The notes: generated by a model from the letters alone, not told the origin. A DNA stretch of 64,000 bases from Polymorphum gilvum SL003B-26A1 (GCF_000192745.1 NC_015259.1:124001-188000); one strand, 5' to 3'. Positions 6,645-15,339 are shown, counted from the stretch's first letter. Program-made: numbers and translations.

Positions 6645-9215
6645 TTGGCGGATCGACACGCGGCACGACGCCCCGAACCGGCCGGACACGGCACCGGGCC
6701 GTTGATCACGCGAGCGGAGGCGGAGAGGCGGCTTCGGTCGGTCGTCCTGCGCAGCCGTCTGGCGCTGTTCTGGGAGCGTCTGTGGCCGGCCCTCTATCCA
6801 CCGTTGATCGTCCTCGGACTGTTCGTCGGCCTGTCCTGGATCGGACTCTGGCTGGCGCTGCCCGGCTGGGCGCGCTGGCCGCTGGTCGCCGCCTTTGCCG
6901 CCGCATTCTTGTGGAGCGCGCGTGGTCTTGCCGCCGTGCGCTGGCCGCGCCGCGAAGAGGCGCTGCACCGGGTCGAACGCGCCAGCGGCTACGACCATCG
7001 GCCCCTGACTGCCATCGAGGACGACATTTCCGCTGGGTCGTCGGATCCGGCCGCGCTGGCGCTGTGGGACATGCACAAGCGCCGCATGGCGCGGGCGCTG
7101 CAGTCGCTACGCGCAGGCGCCGCGCATCCGCATGCCTATCGCACCGATCCTTATGCTCTACGCGTGGCGGCGATGCTGTTGATCGTCGTCGGCTTCGCCG
7201 TCGCTGGCGGCGACCGCACGGCCCGGCTCGCTTCGGCCTTCAGCACGCCCGAGGCGGCGCAATTGGCCGGCTCGCGTATCGATGCCTGGGTGACGCCGCC
7301 GGTCTATACCGCCCGCCCGCCCGTGTATCTGACCGGCGAGACGGCGGCGTTGCGCGATCCCGAGGCGCCCATCCGGGTGCCGGCCGGCAGCGAACTGATC
7401 GTGCGTATCCAGGGGGATCCGGAGCTCGCGGTCATGCGCGTGACCGAGGGAGGCGCCGAGCCGCTCGTCGGTCCGCTGGAGCCCGGAACCGAGGTCGTGC
7501 CGCGCGGCGGGGTCGGTCCGGTCGAGCAGCGCGCCGTGCTGGCCGAGACCGTGCGCGTGGAAATCCGCGACGCCAGGACGGCGGTTGCCGGCTGGACCTT
7601 CGCGGTCGAACCCGATGCGCCGCCGACGATCCGCCTGCTCGACGATCCCGAGGCGCAGCTCAGCGGCGCACTGAAGTTCTCCTACCTGGTCAAGGACGAC
7701 TACCGGGTCGTGTCGGCGGAGGCGACGATCGAGCCGGCTGTGCGGCCGCAGGCTGGGGACAAGGCTCCGCGTCCGCTCGCCGAGGCGCCGCAATTTCCGC
7801 TGTCCTTGCCCTCGCGCACGGCGGGCACCGAAACCGGTGAAACGATCCGCGACCTGACCTCTCATCCCTGGGCGGGCTCCGAAGTCCTGCTGGTGTTGAC
7901 CGCGCGCGACGAGGCGGAGCAGACGGGCAGTTCCCAGCCCCACCGGTTCACGCTGCCGCAGCGGCGTTTCTCCAAGCCGCTGGCGCGGGCCGTGGTCGAA
8001 CAGCGGCGCGACCTCGCCCTCGACGCCAACACCCACCTGCGGGTGCTGGACGCCTTCGACGCCCTGCTGCTGGCGCCGGAGGTCTTTGGCGTCGACACCA
8101 GAAGCTATCTAGGCCTCGATTTCGCCTATCGGAACCTGATTGCGGCCCGCTCCGACGACGATCTGCGGGCACTGCTGCCGCTCTTGTGGGACCTGGCGCT
8201 GACGATCGAGGACGGCGACCTGTCGCTGGCCGAGCGGGCCTTGCGCGAGGCGCAGGAAGCCCTGCGCAAGGCGCTGGAGGAAGGCGCGTCCGACGAGGAA
8301 ATCGCGCGGCTGACGGAAAACCTGCGCCAGGCGCTGCAGGAGTACATGCAGGCGTTGGCCGAACAGATGCGCCAGAACCCGCAGGCAATGCAGCCGTTCA
8401 ACCCTGGTCAGCAGATGCTCAGCCAGCAGGACCTGAACGAAATGCTGCGACGGATCGAGGAACTGGCGCGCACGGGATCGCGAGACGCCGCGCGCGAGTT
8501 GCTCGCCCAGATGCAGCGCATGCTGGAAAACCTGCAGGCGGGCCGGCCGCAGATGGCCCCCGACGGCCTGACCAACGAAATGATGGAGATGCTCAACCAG
8601 CTCGGCCAGATGATCCAGCGGCAGCAGGAGCTGATGGACCAGACGCACCAGTTCAACCGCAATCAGCAGCAGCAGCCGGGCCAGCAGGGCGAACAAGGCC
8701 AGCAGGGACAACAGGGGCAGATGAGTGCCGAGCAGCTGGCCGAGATGCTCCGCCGGCTGCAGGAAGGTCAGGGCGACCTCGCCCAGCAGCTGCAGCAGTT
8801 GATGGACCAACTCGGCCAGAACGGCATGGGCCAGAACGAGGACCTGGGCCGCGCCGGCGAGGCCATGGGCGAGGCGGAGCAGTCGCTTGGCCAGGGCCAG
8901 GGCGATCAGGCGGTCGGCCAGCAGGGCAGCGCGCTGGACGCGTTGCGGCGCGGCGCGCAGGGCATGGCCGAGCAGATGATGGGCGAGGGCGAGGGGCCGG
9001 GCATGGCGCAGGGTCGCGCGCCGCGCGACGAGGATCCGCTCGGCCGGCCGCGGCGGGCCCAGGGCCCGGACTTCGGTAATCAGGTCAAGGTACCGGACGA
9101 GATCGACGTCCAGCGCGCCCGCCGAATCCTCGAGGAATTGCGTCGCCGCTTCTCCGATCCGTCGCGTCCGCGCCTGGAACTCGACTACCTGGAACGCTTG
9201 CTCAAGCGCTACTGA
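6645..9215 (+). CDS. TIGR02302/DUF4175 family large membrane protein
   Basis: This protein of about 856 residues is the DUF4175 (TIGR02302) protein typical of alphaproteobacteria and often found after lysA. Two to three transmembrane segments lie near the N-terminus (about 40-95 and 175-195), followed by a large, probably periplasmic region. Its last third is helical and very Gln/Glu/Gly-rich, with stacked QQG repeats at about 670-720. The biochemical role is unknown; association with the cell envelope is inferred. TTG at 6645 is chosen because GGAG at 6633-6636 is well placed. A TTG at 6579 would add 22 residues without a ribosome site. A strong hairpin terminator follows at 9241. Confidence 0.8.
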   Translation: MADRHAARRPEPAGHGTGPLITRAEAERRLRSVVLRSRLALFWERLWPALYPPLIVLGLFVGLSWIGLWLALPGWARWPLVAAFAAAFLWSARGLAAVRWPRREEALHRVERASGYDHRPLTAIEDDISAGSSDPAALALWDMHKRRMARALQSLRAGAAHPHAYRTDPYALRVAAMLLIVVGFAVAGGDRTARLASAFSTPEAAQLAGSRIDAWVTPPVYTARPPVYLTGETAALRDPEAPIRVPAGSELIVRIQGDPELAVMRVTEGGAEPLVGPLEPGTEVVPRGGVGPVEQRAVLAETVRVEIRDARTAVAGWTFAVEPDAPPTIRLLDDPEAQLSGALKFSYLVKDDYRVVSAEATIEPAVRPQAGDKAPRPLAEAPQFPLSLPSRTAGTETGETIRDLTSHPWAGSEVLLVLTARDEAEQTGSSQPHRFTLPQRRFSKPLARAVVEQRRDLALDANTHLRVLDAFDALLLAPEVFGVDTRSYLGLDFAYRNLIAARSDDDLRALLPLLWDLALTIEDGDLSLAERALREAQEALRKALEEGASDEEIARLTENLRQALQEYMQALAEQMRQNPQAMQPFNPGQQMLSQQDLNEMLRRIEELARTGSRDAARELLAQMQRMLENLQAGRPQMAPDGLTNEMMEMLNQLGQMIQRQQELMDQTHQFNRNQQQQPGQQGEQGQQGQQGQMSAEQLAEMLRRLQEGQGDLAQQLQQLMDQLGQNGMGQNEDLGRAGEAMGEAEQSLGQGQGDQAVGQQGSALDALRRGAQGMAEQMMGEGEGPGMAQGRAPRDEDPLGRPRRAQGPDFGNQVKVPDEIDVQRARRILEELRRRFSDPSRPRLELDYLERLLKRY

Positions 9216-9240
9216 TCCGGGCAGATCCCTGGACAATAGG

Positions 9241-9271
9241 ACAAGGCCCGGCGGGATCCGCCGGGCCTTGT
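9241..9271 (+). terminator. Hairpin terminator between convergent genes
   Basis: A perfect inverted repeat has 14-base arms (9241-9254 and 9258-9271) and a 3-base loop, lying just after the DUF4175 stop and before the end of cpdR on the other strand. The uridine tract is weak on both sides (CGTCGTTTGG downstream), so it may act as a bidirectional or rho-assisted terminator. Confidence 0.75.
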
Positions 9272-9312
9272 CGTCGTTTGGTTGCGAAGCCGTCCGCCGC
9301 CGGCTGTTCTTT

Positions 9313-9708
9313 TCAGGCCGACAGGCGGCGATCCTGGCGGACGACGCCGCCAAGGGCGTCGCGGACGGCCTGACGGATGTCCGCTAGCGAGAAGGGCTTG
9401 GTGATGACGTCGTGCACGAGCGCGTCGAGGCCGTTGGCCCGTTCGCGCTGGTCGGCGAAGCCGGTCATCAGCAGGATCGGCATGGCTGGCCAGTCGCGCG
9501 CCACCTGGAGGGCGAGCGCGATGCCATCCATAACGGGCATCTTGATGTCGGAGACCAGCAGATCGAACTGGCCCTTTTCCCGCACCAGAGCTTCCAGGGC
9601 CGCGCCGCCATCCTCGACCGCCCGCACGGAATGGCCGTCGAGTTCAAGCGCCCGCTTCACGAAGCTGCGGACGGCGTCGTCGTCTTCCGTCAGAAGGATG
9701 CGGGCCAT
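9313..9708 (-). CDS. cpdR: Single-domain response regulator CpdR
   Basis: This 131-residue stand-alone receiver domain starts MARILLTEDDDAVRSFV, which is characteristic of CpdR. The acidic pocket is EDD at 8-10, the phospho-acceptor Asp is at about 54 (SDIKMPVMDG), Thr is in LLMTG, and Lys is in ITKPF. There is no output domain. In Caulobacter and rhizobia, unphosphorylated CpdR brings the ClpXP protease and its substrates, including CtrA, to the cell pole. It is the last gene of an operon after the zinc-ribbon and hpt genes, three bases from hpt. That operon's promoter region shares a CtrA-type box with ftsE. Confidence 0.9.
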   Translation of the reverse strand: MARILLTEDDDAVRSFVKRALELDGHSVRAVEDGGAALEALVREKGQFDLLVSDIKMPVMDGIALALQVARDWPAMPILLMTGFADQRERANGLDALVHDVITKPFSLADIRQAVRDALGGVVRQDRRLSA

Positions 9709-9711
9709 CGT

Positions 9712-10275
9712 TCACACTCCCGTCTGCATGGCGTCGTCCGGACCCTCTTCCGGGACGACATAGCCTATATAGGGCAATTGGCGCCAGGCGTGACCCATGT
9801 CCATGCCATAGCCGACGACGAACTTGTCCGGGCACTCGAAGCCGACATAGTCCGCGACGATCGACGCCTTGCGGCGGTTTGGCTTGTCGAGCAGCACGGC
9901 CACCCGGACCGAGCGTGCACCTCGTGCCAGCAACTTGTCGCGTGCGAACGCCAGCGTCCGACCGGATTCCAGAATATCATCCACCAAGATGATATCGCGA
10001 TCGTTAACTTCGCTTTCCACATCGCGCAAAATGCGGATGGTGTCGGAGCCGACGGTGCCGGCGCCGTAGCTCGACAGGTGCATGAACTCCATTTCAAGGG
10101 TCATTCCGGCGCGGTGCAGGGCACGCACCAGATCGGCCGCGAAGATGAAGCTGCCCTTCAGGACAGCGACCGCCAAGAGATCGTGCAGGCGGGCTGCGGC
10201 GATGTCCCGCGCCAGGGTCTCGATGCGGGTGGCGATCGCCTGCTCGTCGAAAAGGGTATGGATGGTGGCGGTCAT
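9712..10275 (-). CDS. hpt: Hypoxanthine phosphoribosyltransferase
   Basis: This 187-residue type I phosphoribosyltransferase salvages hypoxanthine (and often guanine) with PRPP to give IMP/GMP. The PRPP-binding loop DIILVDDILESGRTL is clear at about residues 95-109. The flexible-loop region follows LSSYGAGTVGS, and the C-terminal VGYGMDMG contributes to base binding. The start codon overlaps the stop of the upstream zinc-ribbon gene by four bases (ATGA), indicating translational coupling, and cpdR follows after three bases. Length is normal for the family. Confidence 0.95.
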   Translation of the reverse strand: MTATIHTLFDEQAIATRIETLARDIAAARLHDLLAVAVLKGSFIFAADLVRALHRAGMTLEMEFMHLSSYGAGTVGSDTIRILRDVESEVNDRDIILVDDILESGRTLAFARDKLLARGARSVRVAVLLDKPNRRKASIVADYVGFECPDKFVVGYGMDMGHAWRQLPYIGYVVPEEGPDDAMQTGV

Positions 10276-11180
10276 TGTCCCTGCAGGTTGGCCTGCTGCT
10301 TGTGCCTGTCGATGAAGCGGACCTGGATGTCCGCCGCGCTGTCCGGCGGATCGGCCAGGCGGGTCCGGAAGCGCGTGTTCTCCTCGCCGGCGAGGCTGAG
10401 CGCGCGCGGCTCCAGCGTCCAGGCGTAGATTTCCTGCTGTTCCTCGCTGCGCAGCGATAGGCGAACGGCTGGCACCGGCACTGGTTCCTTGCCGATGTTC
10501 TGAATGGTTCCTTCGACGACAAGCACGATGGCGCCGTTCTCGACCTCGCGGAAGGTCCTCAGGTCGCGGAACTCGAGGCCGCGCAGGTTGACCTGGAAGC
10601 CAAGGAACTTGAACAGGCTGGCCAGGTCGGGCGCTTCCTTGACGACGGCGTCGCGGACGAGGAAGACGGTGCCGCCGGTGCCGAGTGCGAGAAACAGGAT
10701 CAGGGCGCCGCCGACGCGCCGCAGGTTCTGACGGGTCAGATGGCGCGTCAGCGTCGACCAGTCGCGCTGACGTCGCATCTTGTTCGGATTGACCTGGATC
10801 TTGCGCCGGTTGGCGAGCGATTCGATGTCGACAGTCTTGCGGCTGGCATCATCCTGATCCGCCGTGGCTGCCGGTTCAACCCTTGCCGGCGCGGGCGCGG
10901 GTCTGGGCGGGGCGGCGAATGCTTCCTTCTCTTCTTCAGTGACGCGGTCGTCGGGTCCGTCCGTCTCGGCGTCGATCTCGGCCCAGTCCTCCGACGCGGA
11001 CACGTCCTCCTCAGCGTCCGGTTCGTCGACAAGCGGCCCCGCCTCGGCGAGCGATTCCTTTCGCGGGCTGATGAACCAGCGGTTGCCGCAGCGCGCGCAC
11101 TTGACGCTGCGCCCTTCCGCGCCGACCAGTTCGGCCTTGATGTCGTAGGACGTGTCGCAGTCCGGACAGGTGATCTTCAT
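10272..11180 (-). CDS. MJ0042-type zinc-ribbon, DUF3426-like membrane protein
   Basis: This 302-residue protein begins with an MJ0042/zinc_ribbon_5 finger: CPDC at about residues 5-8 and CARC at about 30-33. A long acidic Pro/Ala-rich linker follows, then one transmembrane helix at about 180-200 (ALILFLALGTGGTVFLV), then a C-terminal beta-rich domain resembling DUF3426. The function is unknown; the arrangement suggests a cytosolic zinc-binding head and an external domain. ATG at 11180 places the first cysteine at residue 5 as in homologs, although the frame is open upstream. It is the first gene of the zinc-ribbon-hpt-cpdR operon, divergent from ftsE. Confidence 0.8.
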   Translation of the reverse strand: MKITCPDCDTSYDIKAELVGAEGRSVKCARCGNRWFISPRKESLAEAGPLVDEPDAEEDVSASEDWAEIDAETDGPDDRVTEEEKEAFAAPPRPAPAPARVEPAATADQDDASRKTVDIESLANRRKIQVNPNKMRRQRDWSTLTRHLTRQNLRRVGGALILFLALGTGGTVFLVRDAVVKEAPDLASLFKFLGFQVNLRGLEFRDLRTFREVENGAIVLVVEGTIQNIGKEPVPVPAVRLSLRSEEQQEIYAWTLEPRALSLAGEENTRFRTRLADPPDSAADIQVRFIDRHKQQANLQGQ

Positions 11181-11313
11181 GGCAGAAGACCCTCGCCTCC
11201 TTGGGGTCAGGGCGCAAGACGCGAACGCGACCGATTCTCGACGGTATTGTATCCGGAGGGCGGCGGGCGGCCATAGTTTCCCCCCGTATCTGTTCCAAAG
11301 GACAACCATATGT

Positions 11314-11329
11314 TTAATGAAGTGTTAAC
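11314..11329 (+). promoter_or_regulatory. Perfect CtrA box (TTAA-N7-TTAAC) upstream of ftsE
   Basis: TTAA at 11314-11317, a seven-base spacer and TTAAC at 11325-11329 match the full CtrA consensus. The site is 41 bases before the ftsE start and lies in the 190-base region shared with the divergent zinc-ribbon-hpt-cpdR operon. It is therefore positioned to control either or both directions. Binding is inferred, not shown. Confidence 0.65.
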
Positions 11330-11370
11330 GGGGGCGAGCTAGGGTGCGCGCCATCCACGGAGGTTTGTGA

Positions 11371-12030
11371 GTGATCCGATTCGAGAACGTCGGACTGCGA
11401 TACGGCATGGGGCCGGAAATCCTGCGCGATCTGACCTTCAGCATCGAGCCGCAGTCGTTCCAGTTCCTGACCGGGCCGTCAGGCGCGGGCAAGACCAGCC
11501 TGATCCGGCTCCTGTTCATGTCGCTGCGTCCGACCCGCGGATTGATCCGCGTGTTCAACCGCGACCTGGCAACGATCCGCAAGCAGGAGCTGCCGGAACT
11601 GCGGCGCAAGATCGGCGTGGTGTTCCAGGATTTCCGCCTGCTCGATCACCTGACCACCTACGAGAATGTCGCCCTGCCGCTGCGGGTGATCGGCAAGGAT
11701 GAGGCAGACTATCGCTCCGACGTGATCGACCTGCTCAAATGGGTCGGCCTCGGCGAGCGCATGCACGTGCTGCCTCCGGTGCTGTCGGGCGGCGAGAAGC
11801 AGCGCGCTGCGATCGCCCGCGCGCTGATCACCCGTCCAGACGTGCTGCTTGCCGACGAGCCGACCGGAAACGTCGATCCTCCCCTTGCCCGGCGGCTGCT
11901 GCGGCTGTTCATTGAACTCAACAGGCTCGGGACGTCCGTGGTGATCGCTACCCATGACATCACGCTCCTGGAACAGGTCGACGCCCGCCGCATGGTGCTG
12001 GCCGACGGGCGCCTGTCCATCTTCGACTAG
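11371..12030 (+). CDS. ftsE: Cell division ATP-binding protein FtsE
   Basis: This 219-residue ABC ATPase pairs with FtsX at the division site, where the complex transmits ATP hydrolysis to periplasmic peptidoglycan hydrolases. Walker A GPSGAGKT is at about residues 36-43, the ABC signature LSGGEKQR at about 136, and Walker B VLLADEPTGN at about 154-163, followed by the H-loop ATHD. The start is GTG at 11371 with ACGGAGG just upstream. The ftsX gene follows ten bases later. The CtrA box upstream suggests cell-cycle control. Confidence 0.96.
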   Translation: MIRFENVGLRYGMGPEILRDLTFSIEPQSFQFLTGPSGAGKTSLIRLLFMSLRPTRGLIRVFNRDLATIRKQELPELRRKIGVVFQDFRLLDHLTTYENVALPLRVIGKDEADYRSDVIDLLKWVGLGERMHVLPPVLSGGEKQRAAIARALITRPDVLLADEPTGNVDPPLARRLLRLFIELNRLGTSVVIATHDITLLEQVDARRMVLADGRLSIFD

Positions 12031-12040
12031 AGCAGAGCGA

Positions 12041-13063
12041 ATGGCCTTGGACGGCAAAGACAAGACCCACAAGCCCGCCGCCCGCAAGGGTCCGGCCAAG
12101 CCGCGCCTGCCGCGGGCGAGGTCGGAAGGGCGCAAGCCGGTTGGCGGTTCGGCGACGGCAAGGCTCCGCCCGGCGGCGCCGATCGTGCCTCAGCAGTCGG
12201 TCGCCGGCCGCGCGCTGACCCTCGTCGTTGCGATCATGAGTTTCCTCGCCTGCCTGACCGTCGGGGCGGTGTCGGTGGTCTGGGACGCGGCGCAGGACTG
12301 GCGCAACGATCTGGTGCGCGAGGTGACAATCCAGATCCGACCCGCCGAGGGCGTCGACATGCTGCGCGAGATCGACAAGGCGGTCGCCCTGACCCAGGAA
12401 TTTTCTGGCATCGCCAACGTGCGGGCGCTGTCCGACCAGGAGACCAGGACGCTGCTGCAGCCGTGGCTCGGCTCCGGGCTCGACCTGGAGACGCTGCCGG
12501 TGCCGAGGCTGATCCAGGTCTCGGTCGACGATCCCGCCGCGCTCGACCTCGCCGCCTTGCGCGGGGCGATCGAGGCCGAGGTCGCCGGCGCCAGCCTGGA
12601 CGACCACTCGATCTGGACGTCGCGGCTTGCGGCCATGGCGGGCGCGGTCGTCGTCGGCGGCTTCGCGATCCTGGCGCTGGTGCTGGCCTCGATGGTGCTC
12701 AGCGTCGTGTTCGCCACCCGCGCGGCGATGGCGGGCAACCGCGACGTGGTCTCGGTGCTGCATTTCGTCGGCGCCGAGGACAGTTTCATCGCCCGCGAGT
12801 TCCAGCGCCATTTCCTGGTGCTTGGCCTCAAGGGCGGCATCGCCGGCGGCGTCGCCGCCTCGGCCTGTTTCGTGCTGCTCGAGATGCTGACGCGGCAGAC
12901 CACGGGGCTCGCCGGCGCGGACCAGATGTCGGCCCTGTTCGGCCCCGTTTCGGTCGGCACGCCGGGCTATCTCGGCATCGTCGGCATCGTCTTTCTCGTC
13001 GCCGTGCTGACCGCATTGACCTCCGGCTTGGCGGTCAAGTCGCACCTGGCGCGAATCGATTGA
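12041..13063 (+). CDS. ftsX: Cell division protein FtsX
   Basis: This 340-residue membrane partner of FtsE has a Lys/Arg/Pro-rich cytoplasmic N-terminus of about 55 residues. It is followed by a first transmembrane helix (about 63-85), an extracellular domain of about 110 residues, and three further membrane helices (about 205-230, 265-290 and 310-335), the FtsX/MacB-type permease topology. The start at 12041 lies just after the ftsE stop; an upstream in-frame extension would run into ftsE. It is co-transcribed with ftsE and followed by ydcF- and plsC-type genes, an order conserved in rhizobia. Confidence 0.94.
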   Translation: MALDGKDKTHKPAARKGPAKPRLPRARSEGRKPVGGSATARLRPAAPIVPQQSVAGRALTLVVAIMSFLACLTVGAVSVVWDAAQDWRNDLVREVTIQIRPAEGVDMLREIDKAVALTQEFSGIANVRALSDQETRTLLQPWLGSGLDLETLPVPRLIQVSVDDPAALDLAALRGAIEAEVAGASLDDHSIWTSRLAAMAGAVVVGGFAILALVLASMVLSVVFATRAAMAGNRDVVSVLHFVGAEDSFIAREFQRHFLVLGLKGGIAGGVAASACFVLLEMLTRQTTGLAGADQMSALFGPVSVGTPGYLGIVGIVFLVAVLTALTSGLAVKSHLARID

Positions 13064-13120
13064 CGCAGGCCACACCCTGCATGCCAAGAAATCAACCGAA
13101 TCGGCTATTATTCTTATGCG

Positions 13121-13858
13121 ATGAACACGGCACTCACCGATATGCGGGATCGGAACGGCCCTGACTCCAACGGCCCTGACTCCGACGCTCCGCCGGTCGC
13201 GGCGGAAGATCGGACCGGCCCGGTGCCCGGTCCGACCCGGCCGGCTCGGTCGCGGTTCCGGCGTCCTGTGCTGCTCGCAGGCCTGGCCGTGACGGTCGGC
13301 CTCGTCGCCGGCCTGGGGATCTCGTTCCTGCTGTTTGCCCAGTCGGTCGTCTCGATCCGGGCGCCAGAAGAGGCCAGTGCGGACGGAATCGTGGTGCTGA
13401 CCGGGGGCCAGGATCGCATCGAGCGCGCCGTCGGCCTGCTGCAGGAGGAACGCGCGCGCCGGCTGCTCATCTCTGGCGTCTATCCCGCTACCACCGACCG
13501 CCAGATCGTCGAGCGCACGTCGGGCGACCTGCCGCTGTTCCGCTGCTGCGTCGATCTCGACCGCAAGGCGCTGAACACCGTCGGCAACGCCGTCGAGACG
13601 GCGGCGTGGGCGCGCACCCACGGCTTCTCGTCGCTGCTGCTGGTGACCAGCGCCTATCACCTGCCGCGCGCGGCGCTCGAGCTGAAGGCGGTGATGCCGG
13701 AGCTGGAGCTGGTGCCCTATCCCGTGTTCGCCGAGGACCTGATGCTGTCGTCCTGGTACCGGCGGCCGCAGACGATACGCCTTCTCTTGCGGGAGTTTGT
13801 GAAGTATACCCTCGCACGACTCCGGATCGGCACGATCGGGCTGCCCGCTGCGGAGTGA
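13121..13858 (+). CDS. YdcF/ElyC/SanA-family (DUF218) protein
   Basis: This 245-residue protein has a Pro/Asp-rich N-terminal tail, one transmembrane segment (about 50-72) and a DUF218 domain. The domain shows the conserved ADGIVVLTGG start at about residue 87, then ARRLLISG and LLVTSAYHLPRA. DUF218 proteins such as ElyC and SanA act in envelope and lipid-carrier maintenance; the exact reaction here is unknown. Bases 13154-13183 hold two exact copies of a 15-base unit, giving NGPDS-NGPDS in the tail. It sits 57 bases after ftsX in the ftsEX operon. Confidence 0.85.
   Translation: MNTALTDMRDRNGPDSNGPDSDAPPVAAEDRTGPVPGPTRPARSRFRRPVLLAGLAVTVGLVAGLGISFLLFAQSVVSIRAPEEASADGIVVLTGGQDRIERAVGLLQEERARRLLISGVYPATTDRQIVERTSGDLPLFRCCVDLDRKALNTVGNAVETAAWARTHGFSSLLLVTSAYHLPRAALELKAVMPELELVPYPVFAEDLMLSSWYRRPQTIRLLLREFVKYTLARLRIGTIGLPAAE
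13154..13183 (+). repeat. Tandem 15-base repeat inside the ydcF-like gene
   Basis: Two exact, adjacent copies of a 15-base unit (13154-13168 and 13169-13183) encode NGPDS twice. The unit keeps the reading frame and lies in the disordered N-terminal tail, so copy number could vary without harming the protein. Confidence 0.8.
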
Positions 13859-13913
13859 AGCGGGTCGCGCCGGCGGACCCGGACGACGGCCCGCAAGATG
13901 CCTCGCGAGATCC

Positions 13914-14723
13914 ATGCTGTTTCTGCGCTCCCTCCTGTTCAACGTGCTGTTCTACGGCGTCACCCTGGTGATGATGATCGTCGGCGCGCCGGTCGTTTTC
14001 CTGCTGCCGCGCCGCTGGGGCTGGCCCTACGTGCCGCTGTGGGCGAACGTGAACCTGTTCCTGCTGCGCTGGATCGTCGGGCTGAAGGTCGAGGTGCGCG
14101 GGCGCGAGAACATTCCCGAAGGCGGCTTCATCGTCGCCGCCAAGCATCAGTCGGCCTGGGAGACCTTCGCGCTCATCCCGCATTTCCGAGACCCGACCTA
14201 CATCCTCAAGCGCGAGCTGCGCTGGATCCCGCTGTTCGGCTGGTACACGGCCAAGATGAAGCAGATCCCGATCAATCGGGGCAAGAAGTCCGCCGCCCTG
14301 GCGGCCATGATGGTGGCGGCGAAGGAAGCGATCGATGAGGGTCGCCAGATCCTCATCTTCCCGGAAGGAACCCGGCGTCCGGCCGGTGCGCCGCCGTCCT
14401 ACAAATACGGCGTTGCCCACCTCTACCGCGATCTCGATTGCCCTGTGCTGCCCGTGGCGCTGAATGCCGGGGTCTACTGGCCGCGCCGAAGCTTCGTCTG
14501 CCATCCCGGCACGGTGATCTTGGAGTTCCTGCCGCCGATCGATCCTGGCCTGCCGATGGACGCGTTCTTCGACCGTCTGGTCGACACGATCGAGACCGCG
14601 TCCGACCGGCTGATCGAGGAGGCGCGCCAGGCCCCGCCGCTATCCCCTGTGCTGGCGGAGATCGACGCGGAACGCGCCCGAGCTGTCCGATCCGGCCAAT
14701 CCGGCCGGTCCGCCCGGGCCTAG
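13914..14723 (+). CDS. plsC: 1-acyl-sn-glycerol-3-phosphate acyltransferase
   Basis: This 269-residue membrane-bound acyltransferase makes phosphatidic acid from lysophosphatidic acid. An N-terminal hydrophobic segment (about 5-35) is followed by acyltransferase block I KHQSAWE at about residue 80, block II FGWYTAKMKQIPINRG, and block III FPEGTRR at about 148. Block I reads HX4E rather than the textbook HX4D, a variant I have seen in alphaproteobacterial PlsC-like proteins. The gene ends the ftsEX-ydcF-plsC cluster and overlaps the convergent chaC gene by four bases. Confidence 0.9.
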   Translation: MLFLRSLLFNVLFYGVTLVMMIVGAPVVFLLPRRWGWPYVPLWANVNLFLLRWIVGLKVEVRGRENIPEGGFIVAAKHQSAWETFALIPHFRDPTYILKRELRWIPLFGWYTAKMKQIPINRGKKSAALAAMMVAAKEAIDEGRQILIFPEGTRRPAGAPPSYKYGVAHLYRDLDCPVLPVALNAGVYWPRRSFVCHPGTVILEFLPPIDPGLPMDAFFDRLVDTIETASDRLIEEARQAPPLSPVLAEIDAERARAVRSGQSGRSARA

Positions 14724-15238
14724 CCTGCCAGGCGTTGCGCCAGCCACGCGATCCGGTGGTCGCGAATGCCCAGGTCCTGCAGATGTGTCGCGGTGTTCAC
14801 GACATATTCGGGATTGGCGCCTGACCGGCCGACCGCTCCGGCGACGATCTCGAGCTGGCGCTCGAGAGGCAACGGCCCGGCATATTGGGGATGGCGGCGG
14901 TCGACGACGTAGGTCAGCGCCTCGACCGACGTGTCGGCACTGAGCATGACCGGTCGCCAATGTTCGACGTAGACCATGGTCGCCTGCTCGCGTTCGCGCA
15001 GATAGGCGATCGTGTCCTCGCGCCGGTCGGCGCGCACACGGAACGCCATGCCCCGGCAGGCGCCGCCGCGGTCGAGGCCGAAAACGAGGCCGGGCCGCTC
15101 CTGCGTGCCCCGGTGGACCCAGGAATAGACGCACAGCGAGCGGTGCGCGCCGCGCAGAAGGGCGGGGCGCCTCTCTTCGAACTCGAAACCGGGCTTCCAC
15201 ATCAGGGAGCCGTAGCCAAAGACCCAGAAATCGCGCAT
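14720..15238 (-). CDS. chaC: ChaC-type gamma-glutamylcyclotransferase
   Basis: This 172-residue protein starts with FWVFGYGSLMWKPGF, the YGSL substrate-binding motif of the gamma-glutamylcyclotransferase fold. It continues with RGTQERPGLVFGLDRGG, typical of the ChaC branch. ChaC enzymes split glutathione into 5-oxoproline and Cys-Gly in the cytosol. The expected catalytic glutamate should lie in the REREQATMVYVEHW region near residue 95. Its end overlaps the convergent plsC by four bases. Confidence 0.88.
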   Translation of the reverse strand: MRDFWVFGYGSLMWKPGFEFEERRPALLRGAHRSLCVYSWVHRGTQERPGLVFGLDRGGACRGMAFRVRADRREDTIAYLREREQATMVYVEHWRPVMLSADTSVEALTYVVDRRHPQYAGPLPLERQLEIVAGAVGRSGANPEYVVNTATHLQDLGIRDHRIAWLAQRLAG

Positions 15239-15339
15239 ATCGGTCCTGATCCGTCAGACGGGCGCCGCCGCCATATCAATGCCGCCGCCAAGATGCAACG
15301 TCCGGGCAGGGCCCGGTCCGTCGAAAGCAGGGAAATTCC

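Noticed and set aside
11960-13942. Open frame of 660 codons antisense to ftsX and the ydcF-like gene
   Set aside because: Composition (very high Arg, His, Gln) and complete overlap with well-supported genes mark it as a shadow.
14140-14175. HX4E instead of HX4D in PlsC as a sign of an inactive enzyme
   Set aside because: This variant is, to my knowledge, common in alphaproteobacterial PlsC-like proteins and the other motifs are intact.
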